Assembly: GCA_963978545.1 (NCBI GenBank)
Contig: OZ021732.1
Coordinates: forward strand, 50,387,214 to 50,451,213
Reading direction: 5' to 3'
Length of the DNA stretch: 64,000 nt
Source of the DNA: Linyphia triangularis
Taxonomy: Eukaryota; Arthropoda; Arachnida; Araneae; Linyphiidae
How positions within the stretch are numbered: the stretch's first letter is position 1; the number at the start of each line of letters is the position of its first letter. The notes under the pieces were generated by a model. That model made no database searches. It saw only the letters and a program-made list of their open reading frames with translations, and was not told the origin of the DNA. Made by a program: the position numbers and the translations under genes. Shown here in pieces: positions 1-12,300 of this stretch.

Positions 1-950
1 TGAACACAACAAGGTAGTTGTTGACATAAACTTGTTGTAGCCAATCCTTATCTTGCTTAGAAGACAGTGCACCAATGAAAGCGACATTAGAATCCATAGT
101 GTTGATTGCTGAAATCCGATGCTGATGTTTATTAGATGTTGCTGGCTGTTGTCTGGGTTGGTGACACACATTGGAGAAATGATTCAACATTGAGCAGTTA
201 TTGCAAGACTTTCCATACGCTGGACATTGCCTTAGATGGTGACAAGATCCACATCTCGAACACGACCGTTGTTTATGTTGAAAGTTACCTAGTTTATTTT
301 GCTGATGCTTGACATAGTTGTTTTGGCTTTGAGATTTAATAAATGGACGTTTCTGTTTGTTCTTGCCTCTATGGTAGCTGATAGGATCAACTTAAGTAGT
401 TGAAGATGGTTGTGACATGGCAAGAGAGTGAACTTTTGAAAATTCGGATGCTTTGCAAAGTTGAATTGCATTCGCCAACTTTAGTTGAGGCTCGCAAAGC
501 AACCTTTCACGCAGAACATCATCATGCATGCCTTGGATGACGCGATCTTTGACGTTAAACTCGTATGACGTACCAAACTCGCACTGATCTGCTTGCAGTT
601 AAGTTCAGTTACGAAACCATCGAAAGTTTGTTCAGTTTTCTGAACTATGTTGTTAAAGATAAAAGTAGACAATGTAACGTTACGATATGGTTGATAATGT
701 TCGTCTAATTTGTCGAGCACTTTTTTAAGGGTTCTTTCTTGACCTCCAGTCAATGGCGGGAAAGTGAAGGTGAGGTAATTTTTGTACAATGGCTTGCCTG
801 AGACTGTAAAGCTATTCTCATATCTTCCGCTTCTTTGTGGTACTTGACAGCAGTCTCAAATTGCTGATATGATTGTCGCCATTCAGTCCATGACTCGGCA
901 GGATTGTCACCCGGCACAATTGCATCCACGTGCAAGAAGTTGTGAACCAT
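1..950 (-). pseudogene. LTR-retrotransposon gag fragment with zinc knuckles, broken
   Basis: Read on the minus strand, a Gag-like protein begins near 950 and runs off the left edge of the window. Its N-terminal part includes the segment GDNPAESWTEWRQSYQQFE. The middle has FTFPPLTGGQERTLKKVLDK. Further left are two CCHC-type zinc knuckles in plus positions about 190-275, where the second fits C-x2-C-x4-H-x4-C (CNNCSMLNHFSNVC). This arrangement is known from Gag of Ty3-like elements annotated as K02A2.6-like in arthropods. The reading frame shifts at about 790 and 600, and a stop sits near 390, so this copy cannot make a full Gag. Pol and the LTRs would lie outside the window or are lost. Confidence 0.75.
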
Positions 951-1670
951 TTTTGTTGATTAAACAGTGTTACCGTTTAGATGAATTGTTGAGAAAAACT
1001 AATAATAATAGTTGGGCGTTGTTTAAAAACTTTCACTCTTAACACCATATAATATATTGGTTGTGCTGCATAATGATTAGATGAATTAACAATTCGGTTA
1101 CATTTATTTTACGAAGACAACAGGCAGAATCTATAATATGAATACAGTTACAGTTAAAACTAAGAAACAATATATATATATATACAAAAGTGATTACGAT
1201 TAAATACATAACGATTATGATTAAATACATAACATATTCCACTTTGCTTTTTGAGATAAGTGTTATTTCCAGTTAATCAATTGTTTCTAGAATACGATTT
1301 TCTTTCTTATTTCAAAGGACATTCTAGGTAGGGGTCAAAGTACTAAATAATTTGTTACACTCTCCTCGTAATTTGTGTGGAGAAAAGTTTCTTTCTACGG
1401 AAATTGCAATGGTAACTGCCTAGCATGGAAAGAAATGTAGCAAAAATTCTCTCTAAGCAACCATATAGGAGACAAGACTTCTTTGTCACAACATAATGTG
1501 TAAAAAAATTTAAAAGCCCTGTTTGCATTTTAAGAATACAAAACAAGCTACACTACTATAACTTAGTATACCTTCTCTATTCCAAATACCCTTGCTATCT
1601 TATAACCTTTAAAGGTAACTACACTACATTTTAAGAAATGGATTAAAGCAACACATGTCATTGTTTTCAG
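951..1670. other. AT-rich non-coding stretch
   Basis: No gene is recognised here. The stretch contains short simple repeats (TATATATATA at about 1171-1182) and a local direct repeat of a tacataacgattatga-type motif at 1204-1232. It may include the 5' region of the retroelement whose gag ends at 950. The pyrimidine-rich tract and AG at 1661-1670 form the acceptor for the next exon. Confidence 0.4.
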
Positions 1671-1934
1671 ATGACATAAAAAATGTGCAGAGCACCCTGC
1701 ACCGTAACCAATCCCCATCTCCATCCAGAGGCTCCAGTCGAGCATCGTCCAGCCCAGTGTCCTCCACTTCGTACGATGCATGTACTTCACTGTCCAAGGT
1801 GGAAGACCCCACCACGGCCTCCGCATCCATATCGTCCTCCCCTGTTAATGCTGGGCCGTCATCTTCCTCCTATAGATCTCAATGGGTCCTCTCCAGAAAA
1901 CTGTCTGGGAGGTCCAGATTTAGTGAGCCACAAG
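1671..1934 (+). CDS. Penultimate coding exon of an unrecognised serine-rich gene
   Basis: An open frame lies between a good acceptor (ttgttttcag, ending 1670) and a consensus donor (caag|gtaagt, 1935). It encodes about 88 residues rich in Ser, Pro and Ala, for example SPSRGSSRASSSPVSSTS and SISSSPVNAGPSSSSYR, so it is probably a disordered linker. GC content is clearly above the surrounding introns. It starts and ends in phase 1, which fits the acceptor at 2718. It would also fit the possible acceptor at 3283 in front of the first LRRC49 exon, so the exon could instead belong to the LRRC49 N-terminus. The family is not recognised. An ATG at 1655 would be in frame if there were no splice. Confidence 0.6.
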
Positions 1935-2011
1935 GTAAGTTTGTTTTGTATTCTGCATCACAAAGAGATCTTAATGAAGTACTTGTAAAATGGTTTATGT
2001 ATATCCTTAAT

Positions 2012-2413
2012 CAGGGTTCCCACGGTCATTGAAAGTGCTTAATATTTTTGAACTCGTTTTCAAGGCCTTGAAAGTGCTTGATAATGCTTAGAGGTGCTTA
2101 AAAGTCCTTGAAAATGCTTAGAGGTCCTTAAAAGTCCTTAATTTTTACAGATATTGTCCAGCTGCAAAATTTATAAAAATACAACTCGGACTTGCTATCC
2201 CCGCTTGACCGCCACTTTCTGCACCGTATCAGAATTTCCCGACATATTTGTATTGCGCATCCACCAACTTGTAACTTTTTGGTCGAATATACTTTATTAA
2301 AAATTTAAATATAGACATGATGTCTAAAAACGAGTTTTCATAGGTCCTTAAAAACATTAATTAGGTCCTGAAAAGTCATTGATTTTCATTCTGTGATTTG
2401 AGTGGGAACCCTG
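2012..2413. mobile_element. TIR MITE, CAGGGTTCCCAC family, copy 1 (5-bp TSD TTAAT)
   Basis: A 402-bp non-coding element starts CAGGGTTCCCAC and ends GTGGGAACCCTG, perfect 12-bp inverted termini. It is flanked by TTAAT at 2007-2011 and 2414-2418. The interior is built from repeats of the type CTTGAAAGTGCTTGA / AGGTCCTTAAAAGTCC. It lies in the intron between the exons at 1671 and 2719. Related copies are at 9370 and 19619. The TIR is hAT-like, but the 5-bp duplication differs from the usual 8 bp. Confidence 0.85.
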
Positions 2414-2718
2414 TTAATGTTAAACTATCAAAGAACTCATTCATTTGCATAAAATTGAGCATAGAGGTGGTCCAAGTAATCACATCTGTACAAGAAACTA
2501 ATAGTTTTAAAAATGTATTTTTATATACTTGTTTTTGTGCAGATTAGAAAGAAAAGTGCTTGTCTTTTTTTTAAATGATGATGGTTATTAAGTGAAGGTT
2601 ACTGGTGAAGGGATTTCAAAACCATAACAAATGCACGGCTTCTAAAGTTGTTTAAAATATATCTCGATTTTTATTTGCAAACACTTATCTCTTCCTCTCC
2701 TATTTTTGAAAATTTCAG

Positions 2719-2867
2719 AAGAAAAAATTAAAAAAAATTGTGAATATAGACTAGCTGAAATGTCCAACATTGCCAGGACTCGGAGAGCTGTGGCCCAGCA
2801 CAACCCGGTTTCTAATCCCCAATGTGTATTACACATTGAAGGGTCTCAGCAAATCAGAATTGTATAG
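2719..2867 (+). CDS. Terminal coding exon of the upstream unrecognised gene
   Basis: After the acceptor aatttcag (ending 2718), the frame continues in phase 1 from the exon ending 1934. It stays open for 49 codons to TAG at 2865-2867. The C-terminus reads in part RLAEMSNIARTRRAVAQH and ends IEGSQQIRIV. The exon is much richer in GC than its surroundings, and AATAAA signals at 3079-3084 and 3084-3089 follow at a plausible 3'-UTR distance. The protein family is not recognised. Upstream exons are outside the window or too short to see. Confidence 0.65.
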
Positions 2868-3078
2868 CTAGTTAGATTGCATTTAATCTTGCAAAACTGT
2901 TGAAACAAGATTGCCATTATGGACAAATTATCTACTTTTAAATTTGTATAGTACTGATGTGCTGTGAAATGTTAATAATGTGAAACAGTGGTTGTGATTA
3001 AGGGGTGAAAGAGGGGCTGTTGTCTTCACACACATACTATACTGTTGAAAAAGTTTGTATAGTTATATTAATACCTCA

Positions 3079-3089
3079 AATAAAATAAA
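3079..3089 (+). terminator. Tandem AATAAA poly(A) signals
   Basis: Two overlapping AATAAA hexamers lie about 215 bases after the TAG at 2865. They are the likely cleavage and polyadenylation signal of the upstream gene, and they lie just before the first LRRC49 coding exon. Confidence 0.5.
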
Positions 3090-3165
3090 CATGACATGGA
3101 AAATTTATTTAATATGGCCAGTAATGAAATTTTAAAAACTGAAACAAAATAATTTTAATCTTGAA

Positions 3166-3386
3166 ATGATTTTACCTGAAAACCATAATAACTTGGCAGT
3201 TTTCCCCCACTTAAGATGCCCAATCACTACCACTTATTTAAAAGATTGTTATGGTGTGTATACTAATGCATTTTTCTTAAAAGGTAAATCAAAGGTAGCT
3301 GTTAGAGTAGCAGATGACGGGAAAATTTACATTAAAAGATCATCTGAAGATAGAACTCTCGATCCTGACCGCCTTTTGATAGACAG
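3166..3386 (+). CDS. LRRC49: LRRC49 coding exon 1
   Basis: The certain part is 3284-3386, encoding VADDGKIYIKRSSEDRTLD and ending LLID + AG before the donor gtatgc. It precedes the first LRR exactly as in vertebrate LRRC49. The 5' limit is ambiguous. Either translation starts at ATG 3166, adding MILPENHNNLAVFPHLRC..., or an acceptor ttttcttaaaag ends at 3283 and the exon is joined in phase 1 to an upstream exon such as 1671-1934. The exon ends in phase 2. Confidence 0.8.
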
Positions 3387-6300
3387 GTATGCTCTTCTAA
3401 AAAAAAAAAATTTTTTTTTTGTAAATTTTGCATCATATTTTTTTTTTATGGTTAAAATAATTAGTATTATAAAAAAATTCTTAACACAAGATAAGTTATT
3501 GTTGCATATGAACAGTATGCATTATAAATTATAGCTAAATCATTTGTTATTTATAACTTACTAACAGTTTATGATATAAAAAAACTTAGAGTCAATTGCA
3601 GGGCTCGGCAAACCGTGATTTCAGAGCCGCATGCGGCTCTTCGCATGGATATTGGCTGCTCTTTAAGTTCTAAGTAATTCAACTTAAAAGCACTTTGATG
3701 AAATACCAACTTAAAATCCGCTTCCGCAGTGCCCCTGGCATCTTCCAAGTAAAAAAACATAAAAATCAGAATGCGCAATATGATCGAGTTTCAGTTGAAT
3801 GGAGCTTTTGTTGTTGTTTAGTCTCCGACTGAGGTAGAATAGCACCTTATCACTTGAGATAGATGCTCAAAATTAAACTTTTCACAGATGCACGCACTAT
3901 TAAAACGGCTTTTGCATTTGCTTTTTTGGTCATTAAATGCTTAGAAATTTTTTATCCCATAGAACTTATCAATTACAATCCAATTATGACATTAGCAGAG
4001 ATCTTCTGATAATATATAGCGATTGTCCATAATTATTCCATTGGTTAATGTCCACGGACAGGACAATTTCCTTGTTATTATTCAATTCCGAATGGAATTG
4101 TAGGGTTTATAAACATGAGGTAGCTAAATTGATATCTGTACAACTAATACAATCAAATAAGTAGTTAATAAATATTTAATTATTCTTAACTAATTTTGTA
4201 TTAACCACAGAAATGATGGTATAATCTTTACAGTTGCACTTATTACACATGTAAATAATAATTGATTCTTGTACTGAAAAATAGAATATACAATGTGTAT
4301 TGGAACCAAAATGGTTACATTAGACTTCTTTCCAAGATCTCTGTTTACTTGTGTCACTTGGTGGGCTGTTAAACAACTAAAAACTGCTGTCCACAGACAT
4401 GACGCTTCAGCCTTGCGATAAGAGATTTTACATTAATTGTAATGAAATTACTACTTGTAAAAGCTTTATACTCAAGCATAACATTCCTTAATATACCTTA
4501 TAGGTAAAAATAAATATAGACATCTAGGGAATATGAAGGGAAATTAAAGTACTGATAAAGCAAGCAATCCTGAGATTACAACAGTCCACGGACAGGACAA
4601 ATCATGTCTGTGAACTTATCTTTTTAGTATAACTTTTTTGTTTAATTTATATTACTTGTTTTGAGGAGTTTTAATTGCATTAAAGTATATTCCATGGTTA
4701 ACAGAAATATCCAGCTTATCTAATGATGAAAAAAAATGTGGCGACAAGATTTTGTGCATTTTACAGAGACCCTCATATACGTTGGAAAAATTGAACCTCG
4801 ACTTTTTCAAAAAGGAGAGAAAAGTAGTGAGTTTAAGAAAGCATGGACCGAATTCTATTGGTACATTCTAATAAAAATTTGACTGCTGACTTGTGTCATC
4901 TGCCATGATTTTTATACTATAAAAATGGTATAAAAATGTTTACAGTTAAAAGCTCGTTATTTATGCACTTATTTTTCAGCTCTTAAAAATTTTTGTGATT
5001 TTGATCATTGAAAGTCTATTGACCCCTGGTCCTTAGATTGTTTTTTTTTTCCCTAGGTTTTTGAAATATTTAAGCCAATTACATAGGTAAAACTTCCGAA
5101 TAGCAGATTTCATTTTTAATTGAGGTTTAGATGAGATTTGAATTCAGTGTTGCCAGACTATGCAATGGTTATTATTTTTTCGCAAGGATTTCGTCCAGTG
5201 TTACGCCGATACAAATGTGCTATTGCTGAGAGTTACTCCGGTATATTAGGCTCCAACTTTGATATTTTTGTTGGCATGAGAGTAATTTTTGCCAAATGCC
5301 ACACTGTAGTAACACCCAATATTACCAAAATTTGCACTAGTAATACCAATAAAATATCGATATTACCGAGATTTGTGCCGAAATTGTAGACGCTATCGCC
5401 GATATGTATGTTGTTGTGATGTTCATTTCTGTCTCTTGTGGTTAGATGAGGGCTCAAATATCTTTGCCTAATCAAAGCTAAATATAGATTAGTATCACAG
5501 TGGAATAAACTCTTGTGAAAAGGACTTGGAGACGGTACAGTATTAAAATTTATTTACAGGAATGAAAAAGCTCGAAATTAAAAAAGCATCCTATCACAAG
5601 TGTGCGACCCGCACACGAAAAAAATCGAGCCACTAAGTGCATGACTGAATAACAGTCACCTGTGGTGAATTCAAACTTCAGGCTTAGAGAGATTAGTGCT
5701 CGATCAACACGGTATATATATACTTGAAAACGGTCACATGACCGGGTAACAAAATTAGCATAAAACATCATTAGACCACTTTACCATATCGGTTTCAATA
5801 TCCAAACTAACATCTCGGATCAACTTAAAATCAAGTCACAATCTTACAAAGTGTGTGAAGTGATTTGATCCGATTTGTTGATTAGTCGTAAAACTTCGGA
5901 AAGACACCAGAAGAAAATGTATTGCAAGATATAATTAGGAAACCTCTCTAAACCGTAAGTTTAGAACTTACTTTAAAACCTCCTTGCGTTTCCTAACACT
6001 GCCGATGCCTAGATTTTCGCCAGTTTTGTAAGTGCTATTGCTTATACTTCCTTTAGAGAAGGGTTTCTTAACCTTTTTGGCACAATGGACCACTTTAAAA
6101 ATTTTAAATATGACACGGACCCCTCTGTGAAAAAAAAATTGCCTAAACATCATTTATTACAAAATATATTCTGTTTTTATATTTCAATAGTATAAAAAAT
6201 TTGAAGAAATTAAAATTTTTAATGTGAAGGCTGTTGCTGCTTTTCCTTGATTAACAGATTGAATTGAGGGATGGTTTTCGACAAAGCAACGTGCATATCA

Positions 6301-9300
6301 TGTTCGACATTCAGTCGATTTCGATATTTTGTTTTTATTGTGACAAGTGTGGAAAATCCCGCTTCGCAAAGATATACTGTAGCAAACCGTATAATGGCTG
6401 CCATAACTCGTTTTACAAGCAATGGGTAGGCTTCTCTTAAAGAAGACCAAAACTCTCCAAGAGTTTTTGAATCGAAATCCATTTTTAACAAGGACTTTGT
6501 TTTCAAATCAATTAGCTCATCTTTGGCAAGGTTCATGTCATCGATACAGTCAATATCCCAAAGAAAAGGATTACGAATCCACAACTCATCTTTTATATTT
6601 ATTCCATCCGAATTGAAATATTTTTCAAATGAAACTTGAAGTACATCCAGGTGTTCACAGATTTCATTTTTCAAGTTATTCAATAACAAACTATCTTGCC
6701 AAGATCCATTTTCAAAAAGCACTTCGTCCAACATTTGAAAGTTTGCATATATCCCATTTTGAATTCTAATTTTCCAAAGTGACATTTTCAATAAAAATGC
6801 CTGTAGTTTCTCAGTGGCATCCATAATTGTTGTATCAGGCCCTTGAATTAAAAGACATATATCGTTCATGTGGTTAAAATGTCTTCCAATTAAGCCAATT
6901 TGCATATAAAATCTTTTTTCTTGAAATATTCGAAGAGCGAGTTATCTTTTTCTTCTAAAAAAAGTGATACTTCTGTCTTCAACATGAAAATTCGTTTCAA
7001 AACCTGCCCTCGTGACAGCCAGCGCACTTCCGTGTGGTACAGAAGTACCTCATGTTCTGCGTTCATTTCTTGACACAGTGTTTTAAAAAGACGATGATTA
7101 AGAGCTCTACTTCTAATAAAATTCACAGTTTTAATAAATATTGACAATACTTCTTTTAAGCTGGTTGGAAGAGTTTTTGTAGCCAGTGCATGTCTATATA
7201 AAAAACAATGTGTAACCATAACATTAGGAGCCTCTTTTTTTACCAAATGGGCAAAACCAGATTTATTGCCAAGCATCGCAGGTGCTCCATCCGTACAAAG
7301 TGAATGAAGTTTTTGTTTCCAGTCGAAGCCGTGTTTGGAAAAGAAAACATTTAAAATCGCTAAAACATCAACTGCCTTTGTAGTTTGCAAAAGAGGCTCA
7401 CAAAATAAGAATTCTTCTTTGATAGTATCAGCAGACACGTAACGAACAAAAACAAGAAGTTGACTACAATTCGAGATGTCTGTAGTTTCATCCAGTTGCA
7501 TACTAAAGGGAAATGGCGATGCTTTCAATTCATCGATGATCTGTTTCAAGGTATTGCAAGAAATTTCAACTATTCTTGAATGTATCACATCCTTGGACAA
7601 TGGAATAGCCTCAAGTTTTTTTCTCTGTTCCAGTCCACAAACTAATTCAACCATTTCCAGCGCACATGGCTTAATTAATGTCCAATAGTATGCGGTTTCT
7701 TACTTTTGGCAATACGATATGCAACTCTGAAAGATGCCTCAACCAAAGTTTTTGTAGAATACCAAATCCAAGTTTGGTTAATGTTCCAGATTTCGAAAAC
7801 TGGGCTTTCTTCTTTGTAAAAAATTCTAGATCTTTAGATGCATTTTCAGGATCAAGAGATTTAAGATGCTCTATCAATTTTGCCGGTTTCATACTGGCGT
7901 TTGCTAAAACTTTTCCACACAGAAAGCATTGTGGCTTTTCAACACCGTCCGATTCCTTCATGCAGCAGAATCCATATTTTACATAATTTTCATCATACTT
8001 CCTTTTTTTGGACATTTTAGGCTACAAAAAATATCAATCAAATGATGAATTTATTTTTCGCATTCAAAACTTCAGCAAGAGCTAATTCCATAGTGAAATC
8101 AAGCATTTAGCATAATATAAGCTAAGAAAAAACCAAAAAAATATGCTACTCACAAACAGATGAAAGACAAAAGTAAATATACGTCTTACCTCCAGGGCAG
8201 ATCCAACAGAAATAAAATCGTCAATCAAGTTTAAAATTATACAGCTATTTCAAACTCAAACAAATTATCGACCAATGAAAAGTCATAAACAAAAGAGAAA
8301 TAAGCATGCGCGAAAAAGCGCCTCAAATTCTCTTCTCCGGAGGAGCGGAAAAAGAAACAGGGTTGCCATACAGAGCTCGCTACGGATGAAGTAGGTCCGG
8401 GTTACCACTGCTGGCTAAATATTGATGCAAACATTTTAAAAATTAGGATCAGTCGGCGGACCCCCAAAATATGACCCATGAACCCCCAAGGGGTCTATGA
8501 ACCACAGGTTAAGAAACACTGCTTTAGAGTGATGGTCATTTTTGCTGAGGTTTACGCTAATACAATACCAGCTATTACCAAGATTTTCCACACCGCTTTG
8601 TAGCCATTCATCTAGACTTCCTTTAATGCGATTGCCATTATATTCTCGATTAGTGCATGTTTAAAGATCGATTTCGCCGTTTGATTTGAATCTATGCAGA
8701 ATTACTAAAAAAAATTTATCAATTTGTATAAAAATTATATAAAAATATTCTGAAAATTAGTCCCAATTGCAATTGTAATTTTTCTAAATAATCTTTGTTT
8801 AAAATTGTTATTTTAACTGCAATTGTACGTAAAATTGTTTGTTGCTTTTTATTTTATTGAACAAGCTTAATGGTATGAATAAAAATTTAAATTTAACGAT
8901 TTTTAGTACTCAAGATGTGGCTTAAAAATTTAGAAAACTGGGTTTAATTTGATTTGCAGGGGTCGCAGACGTCCTATATGTCCTATAAATCCTATATATT
9001 TTTAAAAATTTGCAAAAACGTCCTATATTGTCATATATTTTACAATTGTCCTATATATTCTATATTGATTCAATCTATATTTTCTTCGAATTCGTAATAA
9101 CGGCCCCGTTCGTTGCCATTTTTTATATTTCGGATTCTTTGCCGCGATCGTAGGTGACAAACACCTGACAAAATCGATGTTTGTAACAGCGGCGTTTTAT
9201 CTCTTGTGACGTCATGTGCTGCATAACCTGCAACTCAACTCCACTGGACCGGCGGGAGTTGTAAAGTTTAAACATTTGAACTTCTCCATAGCACGCGGTC

Positions 9301-12300
9301 TTGAATTTCTGATTTGTTTTCTCCTCCAACGTAGTAAATTAATTGGTCATAATACTGAGAGAGAGAGATCAGGGTTTCCACGGTCATTGAAAGTCATTAA
9401 AAGTGCTTAATATTTTTGAACTTGTTTTTAAGGCCTTGAAAGTACTTGAAAATGCTTAGAAGTGCTTAAAAGTCCTTGAAAATGCTTAGAGGTCCTTAAA
9501 AGTCCATGATTTTTGCGGCTGCTGTGCCAACAGCAAGTTTTATAAAAATACACTCAGACTTGAAAGCCCTGAGAGACCACCACTTATCCACACTGTATCA
9601 GAATTCTGTGACATATTTTATTACGCATGCGCCAACTTGTACATTTTCTGGTAGAATATATTTTATTAAAAATTTATATAGACATAATGCCTGAAAACAA
9701 ATTTTCAAAGGTCCTTAAAAACATTATTTAGGTCCTTAAAAGTCATTGAAAAGTCGGTGATTTTCATTCTGTGATTCGAGTGGGAACCCTGGAGATGCAG
9801 CAACATAACTCTGCCTCGAGAAAAACGGTTAAAAACGACTTGTAACTAACTTTCAGGGCTACTAAAGAACATTTTGAGTGCTCAATCAATAATTAATGAA
9901 GGAAACAAAAGGGTTAAGATTTACTGTATGATGTCGGATGACGATTTTTTTTATTCCAAATCCGATACGGAATCTGCGCCACGAATTGTTTACATCAAAC
10001 GGCGCCTAATAGGGCAACCATAGGTAGTTTTCTTGCTTTTAAAAAAGTGACGGGCTGCCATTTTTTGGCGAAAATCACCTTGGCGCAGAATCCGTACCGG
10101 ATTCGGAATATTAGCCACGATTTTTTCATAAAAGTCGCCAAAATTGAAAATGACGTCAATATACGTTGTGATGTCAAATCCAAACTGTCATTAGTGTTTC
10201 CGAAAAACCAAGTCCCCGATTGTTACATTCGGCGCTAAATCTTCCACTTTTTGCCGCCAATTCATCCGACACTGAACAGTAAATCTGAACCAACAAAAGA
10301 CTGCAAACAGAGATGAAAAGAAAATACTTAAAGAAATTGGAGCAGTTCAAGCAGTTATAGATACTGGAAGCAAAATACTCAAGATTGCAAATAATGTAAT
10401 TAATAAAACTTGATTTAGGGATGGAATATTGAGGCAATAACGGATGACATATTCAGGATCAGGCGATTTCTTTTTTTTAAAGGTGTGTTTTCTATTATCT
10501 TAAATACAATATAACGAGTTTTTAAATGTATAACTAGTTAATTTTTAAGTTCAGTAGCAATTGTGTGCAGTTATTTGATGTTTTAAATTGTCCTATATTT
10601 TTTTAAAAAAAATCCTATATATTCTTATTTTGTCACTTTGACCCCTGGATTTGGCCTGTTTGTCAATGTGGTATAATTGCTTAAAGTTGTTTGACTTGTT
10701 GAAAATTTGAAGTTTTTGCCAGTTTTCATCACTTTCACTAGAATTTTGCTTTGGAGCTATACCATGCCTGATGATAGCAGAAAGTGTATCCCTACGTCTA
10801 AGTACCGCTATTTTGAACCATTTTTGATCACAGACACTTTTTTTATTACAACACTTTCTTTCAGATGTAATTTGACACACTGTCCTATTATTGAAGGAGA
10901 AGAGCAGCTCCATCTACTTAATTTACAACAAAATCAAATTCCTGTTATTGAAAACTTAGATGTATTTTTGAATCTTAAGTTCCTGGATTTATCCGACAAT
11001 GTGCTGGAGCGTATCAGTGGCCTAGACTGTTTAACTTCTCTCAGAATGCTTATTCTTGCAAGAAACAGGTATCCAATTACTTTTTCACTTTTCTTACTAA
11101 CATTACTTAGAAATAGTAACCTTTTGTTACTATATAGTAGTACTTTATTTGCTCATACCAAAATAAAATACCTTATATTGAAATATACCTTAGATATCCT
11201 TTGCTGATACCAAGTAAAATACCTTAGATAAAGTATTAAGTTTCCTCTTGTTATTTGATGGTACTGTGAATCTGTTCATAGTTGGATGTATTAGTAGAGG
11301 ATGTATTACTAGAGTGTATTAGTTTTATTTTATCCTTATTCAGTATTATATCAAAAGATTTGCTTAGTTTATTAGGGCACAAATATATATGGATGACTTT
11401 TAAAGAAAGGTTTCAAGGGAAAGTTTGTTGTCGTGTTTTACTTTTTTACAGTTCTATTTCATTACTTTTTCAGTATTAGATTTGTTAATTTTGGCTTTAC
11501 TTTGAAAAGTATCGCAAATAAATTCTGGGTTAACAACAGTTCTCTGAAGAACTTAAACATAATTTTATGTGAAAAGCTGTACTCTATTACTTGGTTTCAA
11601 TTTTCAAATGTTTACTTTTTTTCTCAAATATAGAATTAGAAATATTGATGGATTACAGAAATTGCAACACCTAGATGTTCTTGACTTAAGTGGAAATGAG
11701 GTAGATTTATTTTATCTCTGAATTTATTTATTTTTATTTGTTAGCATATTAGATGCAATTTTTGATGCACTAAATTTATGTTTCATGTATTAAAATTCAT
11801 ATTTTTTACTATTACCTCATAGTAGTTTTTATGTTTAAAGAAAAGGCATCCATTATTCAGTTAGTAGTGTTATCTACTATAGGAACTTACAATATTGTTT
11901 ATACATATGCATTATATGTATGTCAGTACCACTTAAAATTTGTTAAGAAATGGGTCAACGCCTTCTTAGAAAAATAGGGCAGTTGATAATTTCCCGTTAA
12001 TTGCTCAAAAATGTAATAAAAAGCCAATTTTACAAGAAAAATCTGTATTTGTCATCATGATGTCTATAGTATTAAAAAAATTACCATGAAAGAGTTTACA
12101 CGCTCCTAGAAGGAAGGGTGTCATTTTTCGTCAAAATATTCAAAAAGAGGAATAAAAAGTGTCATAAAAAAAATTCAAACACAAAATCCTTGTATAAATT
12201 CAATGACATCTGGACTTAGGAACACTTTTTAAATAAAAGTGATTAAGAAGTTTTCTTCCTTCTAAAGAAAACCTGTATTTGGATCTAATGGTTACAGAAT

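Larger units (their letters stand above)
5131..8720. repeat. Degenerate dispersed repeat (second copy of the 41650-42870 sequence), split by a hAT
   Basis: 5138-5460 and 8522-8720 resemble the repeat units inside the element at 38255-43910. One shared phrase is a 'tttgatattt.cgttgg.atga.agtaatttttgcc' type stretch at 5259-5297 and 41984-42012. Another is 'ctagacttcct.taatg' at 8612-8628, matching 42803-42820. The hAT at 6059-8521 is inserted within it. The part 5470-5800 may be another LTR-like piece (TATATATA near 5715) but is not assigned. Confidence 0.5.

Noticed and set aside
1563..1830. Minus-strand ORFs opposite the serine-rich exon
   Set aside because: They are the complement of a GC-rich serine exon; Trp-rich composition and no splice or start context.
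2007..2418. piggyBac-type element because of TTAA at the insertion site
   Set aside because: The two other copies have GAGAT and GATAT duplications, so TTAAT here is a chance 5-bp target.
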